Below, one piece after another: positions 7,929-16,314 of a DNA stretch of 64,000 bases. The stretch is taken from contig NZ_CP103300.1 in assembly GCF_025562755.1 (NCBI RefSeq), forward strand, positions 2,102,501-2,166,500, in the 5' to 3' direction. The notes beneath the pieces were generated by a model. The model worked only from the letters and a program-made list of their open reading frames with translations. It had not been told where the DNA came from and did not search any database. The position numbers and the translations under genes are program-made. Numbering within the stretch: the stretch's first letter is position 1; each line of letters starts with the position of its first letter. The DNA is from Endozoicomonas euniceicola. Its GTDB lineage: Bacteria; Pseudomonadota; Gammaproteobacteria; Pseudomonadales; Endozoicomonadaceae.

Positions 7929-8306
7929 ATGTCGATAGAAATGAGATCCGTAGAAGCAAGACTGGACAAACTGGAAGCCCAGCATCATAACCTTGATAAA
8001 GAAGTTCACGGCCTGGCCAGAGTCTGTGCAGATATAAAAAACATCGCTTTGACTAACCAGCATGATATAGCGGGCCTGACGGCTTGTGTAAAAGCGTTAG
8101 CGGAAGCAACACATGCAGGGTTCAAACGAGCCGATGAGCAGCATTTAGAATTTGTAAAAGAAACTCGTGAACGCTTCGAGCACGTCGATGAACGCTTCGA
8201 GCACGTCGATGAACGCTTCGAGCACGTCGATAAACGTTTCGAGCACGTCGATAAACGTTTCGATCAACTGGAACTTCTTATCCGTCAACGCCTCCCGGCA
8301 AACTGA
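7929..8306 (+). CDS. Small coiled-coil protein with tandem heptads
   Basis: 125 aa, hydrophilic, with no signal peptide or membrane segment. The first 85 residues contain irregular heptads (VEARLDKLEAQHHNLDKEVHGLA). The last third holds exact seven-residue repeats, RFEHVDE twice, RFEHVDK twice, then RFDQLEL, with hydrophobic residues at a/d-like positions, so a continuous parallel coiled coil is likely. Similar short coiled-coil proteins occur as uncharacterised bacterial ORFs; no function can be assigned. The gene sits between ilvY (same strand) and the convergent ilvH, so it interrupts what is one ilv cluster in relatives. Confidence 0.7.
   Translation: MSIEMRSVEARLDKLEAQHHNLDKEVHGLARVCADIKNIALTNQHDIAGLTACVKALAEATHAGFKRADEQHLEFVKETRERFEHVDERFEHVDERFEHVDKRFEHVDKRFDQLELLIRQRLPAN
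8172..8276 (+). repeat. In-frame 21-bp tandem repeats encoding coiled-coil heptads
   Basis: Five adjacent 21-bp units begin at 8172, 8193, 8214, 8235 and 8256. The first two are identical, the next two differ by one or two bases, and the fifth is diverged. The period is exactly seven codons, so copy-number change would lengthen or shorten the coiled coil without a frameshift. Confidence 0.9.
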
Positions 8307-8352
8307 TACATAATTCAGAAAACATGAAATCTGCAACGGTATAAAACAACAT

Positions 8353-8394
8353 AACCATGTGCTTTTCGTTACCTTAGATGAAAAGCGCATGGTT
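8353..8394. terminator. Long hairpin between convergent genes, possible bidirectional terminator
   Basis: AACCATG-GCTTTTC and GAAAAGC-CATGGTT pair over about 14 bp with one mismatch and a 12-nt loop. It lies between the stop codons of the coiled-coil gene (8306) and ilvH (8413). There is no clear T-run on either side, so the terminator role is inferred from position. Confidence 0.5.
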
Positions 8395-8412
8395 CTATCA
8401 AAGCCTGCTATA

Positions 8413-8904
8413 TCATACCGAAAGCACTTTCTCACCACGGGCAATACCCGTTATGCCACTTCGCACAACTTCCATCACCTGGGCATGCCCCACCGCTTCG
8501 ATAAACGCGTCCAGCTTATTCTGTGTTCCCACCAGCTGAATGGTATAGACAGAACTGGTGACATCAACGATATGCCCGCGGAAAATATCCACCGTGCGTT
8601 TTACCTCGGCGCGTAAAGGTCCACCCGCTCTTACCTTTACCAGCATCAGCTCTCTTTCAACGTGGGAGCCTTCTGTCAGGTCCACCAGCTTTACCACATC
8701 AATCAGCTTGTTCAACTGCTTGGTGATCTGCTCAATCACTTGTGGATTACCAGAGGTAGTGACTGTCAGGCGGGACAGGCTGCTGTCTTCCGTCGGTGCT
8801 ACGTTTAGCGTTTCAATGTTGTAGTTTCTCTGGGAAAACAGTCCGACAATGCGTGATAGTGCGCCCGGCTCGTTTTCAACCAGTACAGAGATAATTCGCC
8901 GCAT
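8413..8904 (-). CDS. ilvH: Acetolactate synthase III regulatory small subunit
   Basis: 163 aa from the ATG at 8904, equal in length to E. coli IlvH. It binds IlvI and confers valine feedback inhibition. An N-terminal ACT domain is visible (RRIISVLVENEPGALSRIVGLFSQRNYNIE), followed by the C-terminal half with GGPLRAEVKRTVDIFRGHIVDV. The start at 8904 is chosen over an upstream in-frame codon at 8931. It begins exactly like known IlvH, has GGAGAG about 7 bp upstream, and its A is shared with the ilvI stop (TGATG), which implies translational coupling and stoichiometric assembly. Confidence 0.95.
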   Translation of the reverse strand: MRRIISVLVENEPGALSRIVGLFSQRNYNIETLNVAPTEDSSLSRLTVTTSGNPQVIEQITKQLNKLIDVVKLVDLTEGSHVERELMLVKVRAGGPLRAEVKRTVDIFRGHIVDVTSSVYTIQLVGTQNKLDAFIEAVGHAQVMEVVRSGITGIARGEKVLSV

Positions 8905-10631
8905 CAGGTTCTCTCCGTTTTGCTGAGCCACAGATCACGCATGGAACCATCCTTGATCTGCATGGGATAAACATGCTCATTGACATCCACCCGGATATCC
9001 ATAAACACCAGACGGTCTTTCAGCGAGAACGCTTCTTCCATCGCCGGACGCAGGTCTGATGACTTAGTGACCTGAATACCCACATGGCCGTAAGATTCTG
9101 CCAGTTTCACAAAGCAAGGCAGGGACTCCATATAGGAATGGGAGTAGCGGCTGTCATAATTCATATCCTGCCACTGTCGCACCATCCCCAAAGCCTGGTT
9201 GTTGACGTTGATGATTTTCACACCCAGGTCATATTGCAAACAGGTGGAGAGTTCCTGAATATTCATCTGGATACTGCCTTCACCTGTTACACAGGCAACG
9301 GTCGCATCAGGATGAGTCAGCTTAATGCCCATGGCGGCTGGCAAACCAAAGCCCATGGTGCCAAGGCCACCCGAGCTGATCCAGCGGTTAGGCTTGTCGA
9401 AGGGGTAATATTGCGCCGTAAACATCTGGTGCTGACCGACATCGGTCGTCACAAAAGCATCCCCCCCTGTCACTTCATACAGGGTCTCAATCACCTGCTG
9501 CGGCTTGAGAATGGTTCCGTCGCCTTTGTCGTAAGGGAACAGACCACCACGACTGTCACGCCACTCATCTAACTGACGCCACCAGGCTTCAATGGCCTCC
9601 TGATCCCGGCCACCGGAGTAATCGGTAATATGACGCAGGAAACCGTCCAGGACGGCTCCCACCGGGCCAACAATAGGGATATCCGCCGTAATGGTTTTGG
9701 AGATACTCGCCGGATCGATATCAATATGAATAACCCTGGCGTCCGGACAGAATTTTGCCGTATTGTTCGTCACCCGATCATCAAAGCGAGCGCCAACCGC
9801 CAGAATAACGTCGGCATGATGCATCGCCATATTGGCACAATAACTACCGTGCATGCCGAGCATACCGACAAACTGACGGTCTGATCCGGGGAAGCCGCCA
9901 AGACCGTTAAGCGTATTGGTTACAGGTACATTCAGGTTTTTCGCCAGCTGGGTAAGCTGGGGGGCGGCATTGCCCATAATAACGCCACCACCCGCATAAA
10001 TGATGGGACGTCTGGCCTGCATCAACAGGTCAATGGCCTTACGAATCTGACCATTATGGCCTTTGCTGGGCGGTGTATAAGAGCGAAGTTTTACGGTTTC
10101 AGGGTATTGATATTCAAACTTCAGGCTGGGGTCGGTAATGTCTTTCGGAATATCCACCACGACCGGACCCGGCCGCCCGGTTTGTGCCAGGTAAAAGGCT
10201 TTTTTGATGGTTTTCGGAATATCTTCTGCCCGTTTTACCAGAAAGCTGTGCTTAACAATCGGGCGGGAAATGCCCACCATATCCACTTCCTGAAACATAT
10301 CCGACCCAATGCCCGCAGAAGGCACCTGCCCGGAAATAAGCACCATTGGAATGGAGTCCATATAGGCGGTGGCAATGCCGGTCACCGTGTTGGTCGCACC
10401 AGGTCCTGACGTGACCAGCGCAACCCCCGGTTTCCCTGTTGCCCTGGCATAACCATCAGCCATATGAGCAGCCGCCTGTTCATGACGAACAAGAATATGT
10501 GAGATTTCTTTCTGTTTGAAAATGGCATCGTAGACGTGCAGAAGCGCACCCCCCGGATACCCGTAAATGTGCCTGACTCCTTCGTCAGCGAGCGAGCGAA
10601 CCACCATGTCCGCACCGGATAAAAGCTCCAC
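8904..10631 (-). CDS. ilvI: Acetolactate synthase III catalytic large subunit
   Basis: 575 aa (E. coli IlvI 574). This thiamine-diphosphate enzyme condenses pyruvate with pyruvate or 2-oxobutyrate at the head of the branched-chain pathway. Seen: the N-terminal GYPGGALLHVYD and RHEQAAAHMADGYARATG, with the catalytic Glu of the ThDP site; TSGPGATN; and the C-terminal ThDP/Mg motif VTGEGSIQMNIQELST followed by NNQALGMVRQWQ. The motif has GEG where E. coli has GDG; Pseudomonas enzymes share GEG. The start is GTG, with GAGGAGA 8 bp upstream. It ends TGATG with ilvH. The roughly 400-bp region upstream has no Leu/Ile/Val-rich leader peptide. Confidence 0.97.
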   Translation of the reverse strand: MELLSGADMVVRSLADEGVRHIYGYPGGALLHVYDAIFKQKEISHILVRHEQAAAHMADGYARATGKPGVALVTSGPGATNTVTGIATAYMDSIPMVLISGQVPSAGIGSDMFQEVDMVGISRPIVKHSFLVKRAEDIPKTIKKAFYLAQTGRPGPVVVDIPKDITDPSLKFEYQYPETVKLRSYTPPSKGHNGQIRKAIDLLMQARRPIIYAGGGVIMGNAAPQLTQLAKNLNVPVTNTLNGLGGFPGSDRQFVGMLGMHGSYCANMAMHHADVILAVGARFDDRVTNNTAKFCPDARVIHIDIDPASISKTITADIPIVGPVGAVLDGFLRHITDYSGGRDQEAIEAWWRQLDEWRDSRGGLFPYDKGDGTILKPQQVIETLYEVTGGDAFVTTDVGQHQMFTAQYYPFDKPNRWISSGGLGTMGFGLPAAMGIKLTHPDATVACVTGEGSIQMNIQELSTCLQYDLGVKIINVNNQALGMVRQWQDMNYDSRYSHSYMESLPCFVKLAESYGHVGIQVTKSSDLRPAMEEAFSLKDRLVFMDIRVDVNEHVYPMQIKDGSMRDLWLSKTERT

Positions 10632-11038
10632 GTGTGCTTCTCCTCGGCTTAATCATTAGAAATGAGTTCGGCAGGTCTTTCTCCTAAAAAGGGCGCAGAC
10701 TTTTTTGCCGAAGATTTTTATTGGTTGTAGCAGCTACAACAGTCACCTACGACAGCTGGGACTTCGGGTCTCTGCTTAACATTCCTGTGCGGATAGGGGC
10801 AGTAGAGTGCTGGCAGCGTGACCCGGCAAGGTACGACTGCCTGACTCCAAGGAATGCTATCACCAGTTCCACTGTTTATGTTCCTGATGGTCGCATAGTC
10901 AGCTGAAATTACTGGCTGTATAGTTTCAGTGGTTGCCATTCTTTACTGTCAGTCCATTTGAGTCAACAGCATAGCGAAGCAGAATCGCGGAAATCACTTA
11001 CATTTAATAATAAAGAGACACAAAACGGGGCTCACGGG
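10632..11038. other. Intergenic region between divergent ilvI and the DUF4124 gene
   Basis: About 400 bp without a supported gene. It holds the ilvI promoter region and a 17-bp near-perfect palindrome at 10724-10740. Short ORFs exist on both strands (for example 10718-10939 minus), but they lack ribosome-binding sites or recognisable composition. No branched-chain-codon leader peptide or attenuator was found. Confidence 0.6.
10724..10740. promoter_or_regulatory. 17-bp palindrome upstream of ilvI (candidate operator)
   Basis: GTTGTAGCAGCTACAAC is a perfect dyad of two 8-bp arms around one base. It stands about 95 bp before the ilvI GTG. Dyads of this size are typical regulator binding sites; it does not resemble an Lrp or IlvY site that I can name. 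No T-run follows it on either strand, which argues against a terminator. Confidence 0.4.
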
Positions 11039-11509
11039 ATGAATGGACCGATAAAAACCTTTTTGCTCCTGCTACCTCTGGCTCTATCCGGTACTGTCAA
11101 TATTGAAGCCATTCACGCTGAAAAAGTGTTTATCTGGAAAGACGAGAAAGGCGTGACACATTACTCTGACCGACCGGGCCCGGACGGGATGGAAACTGAG
11201 TTTGTTATTTCTTCTGATAGTTCTGACAGCGCACAAGAGAGTTTGCCAGACGATTCATCAGGCGATTCTTTAAGCGAGCCACCCAATGAGTCAGCCACTG
11301 AGGTTTCCGAAGACACTTCCGTTCCAGGCCCTTCGGCCCCTGAGACCATCGCATTCTGTAACAAGCTTAAGGACAACCTTAACGCTCTGAAGACAAAAGG
11401 ACGGATTCGCCTTTCCCATGAAGATGGGCGGGAAGAAATTCTCGACGATGCCGGGAAGGAGCAGGAAAAACAACGACTGATGGGAATGATGAAGCAATAC
11501 TGCGAATAG
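11039..11509 (+). CDS. DUF4124-domain secreted protein
   Basis: 156 aa from the ATG at 11039. The start is preferred because it begins directly with a signal peptide (MNGPIKTFLLLLPLALSG, cleavage near HAE); an in-frame ATG at 10958 would add 27 hydrophilic residues in front. After cleavage comes KVFIWKDEKGVTHYSDRPG, the conserved core of the DUF4124 family of small periplasmic proteins. A Ser/Asp/Glu/Pro-rich linker (about residues 55-105) and a C-terminal helical part with two cysteines follow (FCNKLKDNL and MKQYCE). These cysteines may form a disulfide. The function of the family is not known. The gene is monocistronic and divergent from ilvI. Confidence 0.75.
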   Translation: MNGPIKTFLLLLPLALSGTVNIEAIHAEKVFIWKDEKGVTHYSDRPGPDGMETEFVISSDSSDSAQESLPDDSSGDSLSEPPNESATEVSEDTSVPGPSAPETIAFCNKLKDNLNALKTKGRIRLSHEDGREEILDDAGKEQEKQRLMGMMKQYCE

Positions 11510-11637
11510 CTCTCAGGCCTTGGGGCATCACCAGAGCGTTACATAAAAAAACTGTTGCATGAGAAGGCTCTGACTTAACGAAAGCCCTTTTTATGCTCTA
11601 TTCTAGTGTCACCCTTTTCACTGTCAGGATTGGAGGT

Positions 11638-12429
11638 ATGCACATTCCTCTCAGCGCTTTATGTGAACACTGTTCTAATTCATTTTCTTTGGGGGAGGCC
11701 GCAGAACAGAGCATTATTGACTTTTGGCGCAGACACTCGCTGGTCATTAATCGCAATCAGGCTCTTGATCAATTATTGGTGCATATCAATTGCCATGCAG
11801 GGGCTGGCACTGCACGACCACCGCACGGTTCTCTATTGCAACAAAGTGACGAGACAACTCCTCTTCTGGCCAGCAGTCAACATGCAGTGGCTCAGGTGAC
11901 CAGCAGGCATCCTCTTTTTTTTCGAGCCCACCATGTGTTTAGCGCATTACACCAGAACGCCTACCTGAGGGGCGCTAGAGTGTTGAGACAATACGAGCAT
12001 GTAATGGCAAGTCTTCGGGAGTTTTCCTACGAGGCGGTTCAGAATCTGGATGAAGGTTCTGCCAATGACCTGTTGGCACTGCTCGGACAGGTAGAGCCCT
12101 TAATGGGACAAATGGCCGGCATTGCCGCGGGAAGACCTCAGCCCGGCACTTTGCAGCATTTGCGGCACCTGGCAACCAATGTACCTGTCTATACGCTGGT
12201 AGGTACCGCCATGAGTACCCTTATTACGACATTGATGGGTGGTTTTTACAGCATGGCGACCTGCCAGGAAGACGACGATTGTCTGAATGCCCAGATAAAG
12301 GTGGGCGCTGCCGGTGCCGGGATTGTTTTTTTTGGGGCAGCAGCCATCATTTATCGTTGCCGTTGTGATCCGGCTATACGGGAGTTGAGAAGAATGCGTG
12401 CCTCACATTCACACTCTCACTCCGTTTAA
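11638..12429 (+). CDS. Unknown protein with C-terminal membrane hairpin
   Basis: 263 aa from the ATG at 11638; an alternative ATG at 11593 adds 15 residues. I prefer 11638 because AGGA/GGAGG stands just ahead, though GGAGG is very close to the ATG. The first 180 residues are soluble and helical, with many His and Gln and two Cys in the first line (LCEHCSNSF). Two hydrophobic segments follow (about residues 180-205, VPVYTLVGTAMSTLITTLMGG, and about 220-245, VGAAGAGIVFFGAAAIIY), separated by a short loop with two Cys. The protein ends in a basic, His/Ser-rich tail (SHSHSHSV). I recognise no family. Stand-alone small genes of this type with a terminal membrane hairpin are sometimes host-directed proteins, but nothing here shows that. 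Confidence 0.55.
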   Translation: MHIPLSALCEHCSNSFSLGEAAEQSIIDFWRRHSLVINRNQALDQLLVHINCHAGAGTARPPHGSLLQQSDETTPLLASSQHAVAQVTSRHPLFFRAHHVFSALHQNAYLRGARVLRQYEHVMASLREFSYEAVQNLDEGSANDLLALLGQVEPLMGQMAGIAAGRPQPGTLQHLRHLATNVPVYTLVGTAMSTLITTLMGGFYSMATCQEDDDCLNAQIKVGAAGAGIVFFGAAAIIYRCRCDPAIRELRRMRASHSHSHSV

Positions 12430-12457
12430 CTCGAAAGCGTATTTTTCAGCCCCTCTG

Positions 12458-12769
12458 TTACTTCATCAGCAAATCAAACTGCTCAACCAGGTTTAACAGC
12501 TTTTCTGAAGACACTTTTTCAACCATCAATGCTTCTTCTGCATAAGGTTTGATATTGGCACCTTTTGGCAAAGCCCCACCCTGATCAACGATAGCTCTTA
12601 CCCTTGGAATAAACAGCCATTGCAACCATTGGCTGAATGCCATGGTGTCCATGCAAAAAGGAACTTCACTGGACATGGCTTCCGGCGTCGGTGGCATAGC
12701 CTGCCAGCATCCCAGAACTTTCAGTTCTGCTTCCATGTTTTCCAGTAACCGGATGATTTGTACACTCAT
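12458..12769 (-). CDS. yqcC: YqcC family protein
   Basis: 103 aa. It aligns with E. coli YqcC in the PFCMDTMAFSQWLQWLFIPRVRAIVD block and the PKGANIKPYAEEAL block. Members are small cytoplasmic helical proteins of unknown function, often beside the pseudouridine synthase truC or, in pseudomonads, near mrcB. The ATG at 12769 is chosen; an in-frame TTG at 12784 would overlap the upstream lipoprotein gene by 11 bp. From the ATG the gap is 4 bp, so the two genes are probably co-transcribed with mrcB in the order mrcB, lipoprotein, yqcC. Confidence 0.85.
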   Translation of the reverse strand: MSVQIIRLLENMEAELKVLGCWQAMPPTPEAMSSEVPFCMDTMAFSQWLQWLFIPRVRAIVDQGGALPKGANIKPYAEEALMVEKVSSEKLLNLVEQFDLLMK

Positions 12770-12773
12770 ATTC

Positions 12774-13184
12774 TCAACTCTCAAGGGAACTTAGCAGGAC
12801 TTCCAGCTTATGGGTCATTTGCTGATCCGGCCCAAGGCTCAAGGCTCTGCCAAGCAGCTGCCGTGCCTGGTCAGGATCGCCCTGCTCTATACGAATTTCG
12901 GCCATGTGATAGTAGATGGCGGGTTCCACCGGATTGATGCGCATAGCCCGCGACAACCAACCGGACGCATCTTCCAGAAGACCGGCCTCAATCGCCTGAT
13001 AAGCATTATTCAGCAAAACACCCACGGCATCTTCCCGGTCAGCGTAAGGGGAGCCCACCAAAACAGGTTCTGATGGTGCGTAATAAACCCGGCCTCCACA
13101 GCCAGACAAAATCGCAGCAAACAGAAACAAGATGATGGGTCTGGTCAACGACTGAAGCAAACCTTTATTACAACGATCACGCAT
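12774..13184 (-). CDS. TPR-containing lipoprotein
   Basis: 136 aa. A basic N-terminus and hydrophobic stretch end in the lipobox LSGC (Cys at about residue 29), so it should be lipidated after signal peptidase II cleavage. The mature part contains two tetratricopeptide-like repeats (AVGVLLNNAYQAIEAGLLEDASGWLSRAMRINP-type and PAIYYHMAEIRIEQGDPDQARQLLGRALSLGP-type segments). It starts 3 bp after the mrcB stop, so it is in one transcription unit with PBP1b. An outer-membrane lipoprotein partner of PBP1b is attractive (E. coli uses LpoB), but this protein does not look like LpoB. A role in cell-wall synthesis is inference from position only. Confidence 0.85.
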   Translation of the reverse strand: MRDRCNKGLLQSLTRPIILFLFAAILSGCGGRVYYAPSEPVLVGSPYADREDAVGVLLNNAYQAIEAGLLEDASGWLSRAMRINPVEPAIYYHMAEIRIEQGDPDQARQLLGRALSLGPDQQMTHKLEVLLSSLES

Positions 13185-13187
13185 GGA

Positions 13188-15545
13188 TTAATTGAACCAG
13201 GATTTAATGGTATCGAAGAAGCCTGCACCATCCTGCGGGACTGATTGACTACAGCTGTCCGTCATAGAAGGCGCAGAACCTGTAATATAAGGAAGCAGTC
13301 TGGCGCCCTCGCAACCCTGACGACTGCGCAGGTTTGATTGAGGCTGCACCCAGACATATTCCAGCCGGTCACTGGCAAGGGGCTGGACACCCCTGATGGG
13401 CGTTCGTTGCATCAGGTCAGTCCAGACCTTCAGAGCACCACTGCTGCCCGTGAGTCCGGTAGAGCTGTTGTCATCATTTCCCAGCCAGGTCACAGCCATC
13501 AGGTTACCCGAGAAGCCTGCAAACCAGCTGTCTCTGGAATCATTGGTTGTACCACTCTTACCCGCCAGGTCAATATCCTGACTGATACTCCAGTAAGCTC
13601 TGCGACCTGTACCTTCTTTCATAACACTGACCATGGAGCGTCTTAACAGCTCCATGGGAGCCGGATCGACCACCCGCTCAACCGAGAGACTGTACCGACG
13701 CAACGGTCTGCCACTGGCATCCACCACGGCATCAATCGCTCTTAACGGCATCCGGAAACCACCACTGGCAAAGGTCTGATACATCACCGCAATGTCCATG
13801 GGGGTCAGGGAAGCAGCCCCCAACAACACTGAGGGATAATTGGGCAGTGATCGCTCAACACCAAGACGACGAATGGTGTTTAAAACATTCGGCACGCCTA
13901 CCTCCATCCCCGTGCGCGTGGTCGCCTGATTGAAAGACCTCGCCAGCGCCTCATAGAGTGGAACATCTCCACGGGATTTGCCATCGTAATTGCCCGGTTC
14001 CCAGAACCCACCCCGACCATCTTCTACCTTAATCGGAAGGTCTTTTACCGGTGTCGTTAATGTGTAGCGTTCCGGTTGTTCGAGGGCGGTCAGATAAATC
14101 GCTGGCTTCAGGAGTGAACCTACTGGACGACGTGCGTCTACAGCCCGGTTAAAGCCGACGTAGCCGGGATGCTTATCACCGACGACCGCCAGCAAATCTC
14201 CGGTCTGTGCGGAAGTGACGATCATTGCCCCCTGTAACTTGTCCTTGTTAATGGCATTGACCGTCCGGGTCAGGCTGCTTTGAGCATGACGCTGAATAAT
14301 TGGGTCCATATTGGTGAATATTCGCAATCCTTCCGAGGTCAGGTCCCGTTCGGCGTAATCCTGCCGTAGCTGGTTTTTCACCACATCAAGATAGGCGGGG
14401 AAAGCATTGGTACGCATCTGTTCACGGCTGACAATGCCCAGCGGCAATTGCTTTGAACGTTCAGCCTCGGCCTTCGAAACCAGGCCTTCGTTTGCCATAA
14501 CATCCAGCACCAGGTTACGACGTTGCATGGCTCGCTCGGGAAAACGCCTTGGGTTGTAATACGAAGGTCCCTTGACGATACCCACTAACAATGCGGTTCT
14601 GGCAAGGCTCAACTCCTGAATCGGCTGGGCAAAATAAAACTGACTGGCAAGACCAAAGCCATGTATTGCCCGTCGCCCCTGCTGACCCAGATAAACTTCG
14701 TTGAGATACGTTTCCAGAATTTCATCTTTTGAGTAATGCAGTTCCAGCAACACAGACATGATCGCTTCCTGAACCTTACGGATCAGGGTACGTTCATTAC
14801 TCAAATAGAAGTTCTTAACCAGCTGTTGCGTCAGTGTACTGCCACCCTGGACGACACCGCCTGCCCGAACATTAACCAGCAGAGCCCGGGCAATAGACGA
14901 CAACGATATACCCCAGTGTTCATAAAAGTCCCTGTCTTCAATCGCCATCAGGGCCGGTACAAGATGCTTGGGTGCCTGCTCAAGACGAATAAGCAGACGG
15001 TCTTCATAGCTGGCCGGGTAAATTCCCCCAACCGGTTGAGGATCAAGTCGCAACAGTGGCAGCGGCTGCCGATGTCTGTTGGTCAGGCTGACAACCTGAT
15101 TGACGTTGAAGCGGACATGGGCATAACGGGAGGATTCTGTGCCGTCGGGAAAGTGAAATCCCCGACTGTAAATAATGAACTCATTACCCGTCCGGGCAAA
15201 GGTTCCCGGACGACGAACCGTGGTGACTGGCTGGTAGCCCTGACGTCGTAACTGTGCCTGCAATTCGTCGGGTTTTAGAAGACGGCCTTCGTACAATTCA
15301 ACCGGACGTGCATAGACCTTGGCCGGAATTGCCCACTTTTTGCCTTCAAACTTTGGTATAACCGCCGCATCCAGATAAACGACAAATGCCATGAATATAA
15401 AAAAGCCGCAAATACCCAGTTTGAGAAGCAACAGCCCTAATCGTCGAAAACGATCAGACGGTTTACGCTGACTGGTTGAACGGTTTTTCTTAGGCCCAGA
15501 GCGTTTGGTTTTCTTCTGTGGCGTATCTTTGTTACTTGCTACCAT
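13188..15545 (-). CDS. mrcB: Penicillin-binding protein 1B, bifunctional peptidoglycan synthase
   Basis: 785 aa class A PBP that polymerises lipid II and cross-links the glycan strands. A basic cytoplasmic tail and a membrane anchor (about residues 36-58) come first. Then comes a UB2H-like segment (AKVYARPVELYEG to QPV, about 75-107), specific to PBP1b, the domain that docks LpoB in E. coli. The GT51 domain has EDRDFYEHWG (catalytic Glu203) and GGSTLTQQLVKNFYL (234-248). The transpeptidase has SLLK (Ser477), SFN (537-539) and KSGTT (663-667). All catalytic motifs are intact. No Shine-Dalgarno precedes the ATG, and a TATAAT lies only 8 bp upstream, so the mRNA may be leaderless. It heads an operon with the TPR lipoprotein and yqcC. 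Confidence 0.96.
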   Translation of the reverse strand: MVASNKDTPQKKTKRSGPKKNRSTSQRKPSDRFRRLGLLLLKLGICGFFIFMAFVVYLDAAVIPKFEGKKWAIPAKVYARPVELYEGRLLKPDELQAQLRRQGYQPVTTVRRPGTFARTGNEFIIYSRGFHFPDGTESSRYAHVRFNVNQVVSLTNRHRQPLPLLRLDPQPVGGIYPASYEDRLLIRLEQAPKHLVPALMAIEDRDFYEHWGISLSSIARALLVNVRAGGVVQGGSTLTQQLVKNFYLSNERTLIRKVQEAIMSVLLELHYSKDEILETYLNEVYLGQQGRRAIHGFGLASQFYFAQPIQELSLARTALLVGIVKGPSYYNPRRFPERAMQRRNLVLDVMANEGLVSKAEAERSKQLPLGIVSREQMRTNAFPAYLDVVKNQLRQDYAERDLTSEGLRIFTNMDPIIQRHAQSSLTRTVNAINKDKLQGAMIVTSAQTGDLLAVVGDKHPGYVGFNRAVDARRPVGSLLKPAIYLTALEQPERYTLTTPVKDLPIKVEDGRGGFWEPGNYDGKSRGDVPLYEALARSFNQATTRTGMEVGVPNVLNTIRRLGVERSLPNYPSVLLGAASLTPMDIAVMYQTFASGGFRMPLRAIDAVVDASGRPLRRYSLSVERVVDPAPMELLRRSMVSVMKEGTGRRAYWSISQDIDLAGKSGTTNDSRDSWFAGFSGNLMAVTWLGNDDNSSTGLTGSSGALKVWTDLMQRTPIRGVQPLASDRLEYVWVQPQSNLRSRQGCEGARLLPYITGSAPSMTDSCSQSVPQDGAGFFDTIKSWFN

Positions 15546-15553
15546 GGTTTCGT

Positions 15554-15580
15554 ATTATACGTAATCCACGGGACAGACAA
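15554..15580 (-). promoter_or_regulatory. Candidate sigma-70 promoter of mrcB
   Basis: On the minus strand TTGTCT (15575-15580) and a perfect TATAAT (15554-15559) are separated by 15 bp. The -10 box ends 8 bp before the mrcB ATG, placing transcription start at or next to the start codon. The spacing is short for sigma-70, so the -35 element is uncertain. Confidence 0.4.
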
Positions 15581-15644
15581 AGCCGATAAAACCGAAATAA
15601 GTTGCGTTCGTTTATAATCAACACTTAAAAAAGTACTACACATT

Positions 15645-16202
15645 ATGACTACATGCCTTATCTGCCTTCAGGGTTTGTCGGGTTCAGGAAAAACCACCGT
15701 TGCTAACTTTCTGGCCTCAACCCTCAGAATTCCGGTTTTCCACTCTGACGTTGAGCGTAAAAAGTTGTTTGGACTCAGTCCGACAGCAGACAGCTCTCTT
15801 GCCAACCTTGATATCTACACAAAGGAAGCAACTGTACAAACATTTCAGAAACTTTATGAACTGGCTTTTAAGGAACTCTCTGTACGACAGTCCGTTCTGT
15901 TGGACGCTGCTTTTCTGAAACATCACGAACGGCTGCGGATGCAACAACTGGCCCGTGAAACCGGAACGCTCTTTCTAATCGTCAAATGTCAGGCTGCGCA
16001 ACAGGTAATGATCAACCGCATAAAAACGCGACAAGTTCTTGGCAACGACTCTTCAGAAGCCAGTGAAGATCTGGTTCATAAACAAAAGCAATGGGAGGAT
16101 GCTCTCACCAAAAATGAGTTACAAACGTGCATAAAAGTCTTCACGGAAGAAAAAAACTGGCAGGAAACTTTGCTCCGACGCATTTACCGCTATATTTCCT
16201 AG
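15645..16202 (+). CDS. P-loop small-molecule kinase / AAA_33-type ATPase
   Basis: 185 aa. The N-terminus has a clear Walker A (GLSGSGKTT, residues 10-18). SDVERKKLFGL follows at about 34-44, the pattern found in the ATP-binding half of aminoglycoside-phosphotransferase fusion proteins (AAA_33 family). A Walker B-like strand SVLLDAAF is at about 84-91, an LFLIVKC strand comes next, and a lid region is rich in Arg/Lys. Such proteins phosphorylate small substrates; gluconate kinase and zeta-toxin-like kinases share the fold. The substrate is unknown. It is divergent from mrcB with 99 bp between. Confidence 0.75.
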   Translation: MTTCLICLQGLSGSGKTTVANFLASTLRIPVFHSDVERKKLFGLSPTADSSLANLDIYTKEATVQTFQKLYELAFKELSVRQSVLLDAAFLKHHERLRMQQLARETGTLFLIVKCQAAQQVMINRIKTRQVLGNDSSEASEDLVHKQKQWEDALTKNELQTCIKVFTEEKNWQETLLRRIYRYIS

Positions 16203-16314
16203 CGGCTTTGTCAGATTTCCGGACTGCCGGGCAGACTCGTCTATAGTTACGTCTATAGTTACAGGGTATTAGAGAAGAACCAAATCTGACATTCCGTAAT
16301 ATCAAAAAAATTTC

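Noticed and set aside
10718..10939. Minus-strand ORF upstream of ilvI as a leader peptide
   Set aside because: It is not enriched in Ile, Leu or Val codons and has no following attenuator; Cys-rich end does not fit amino-acid attenuation of ilvI.
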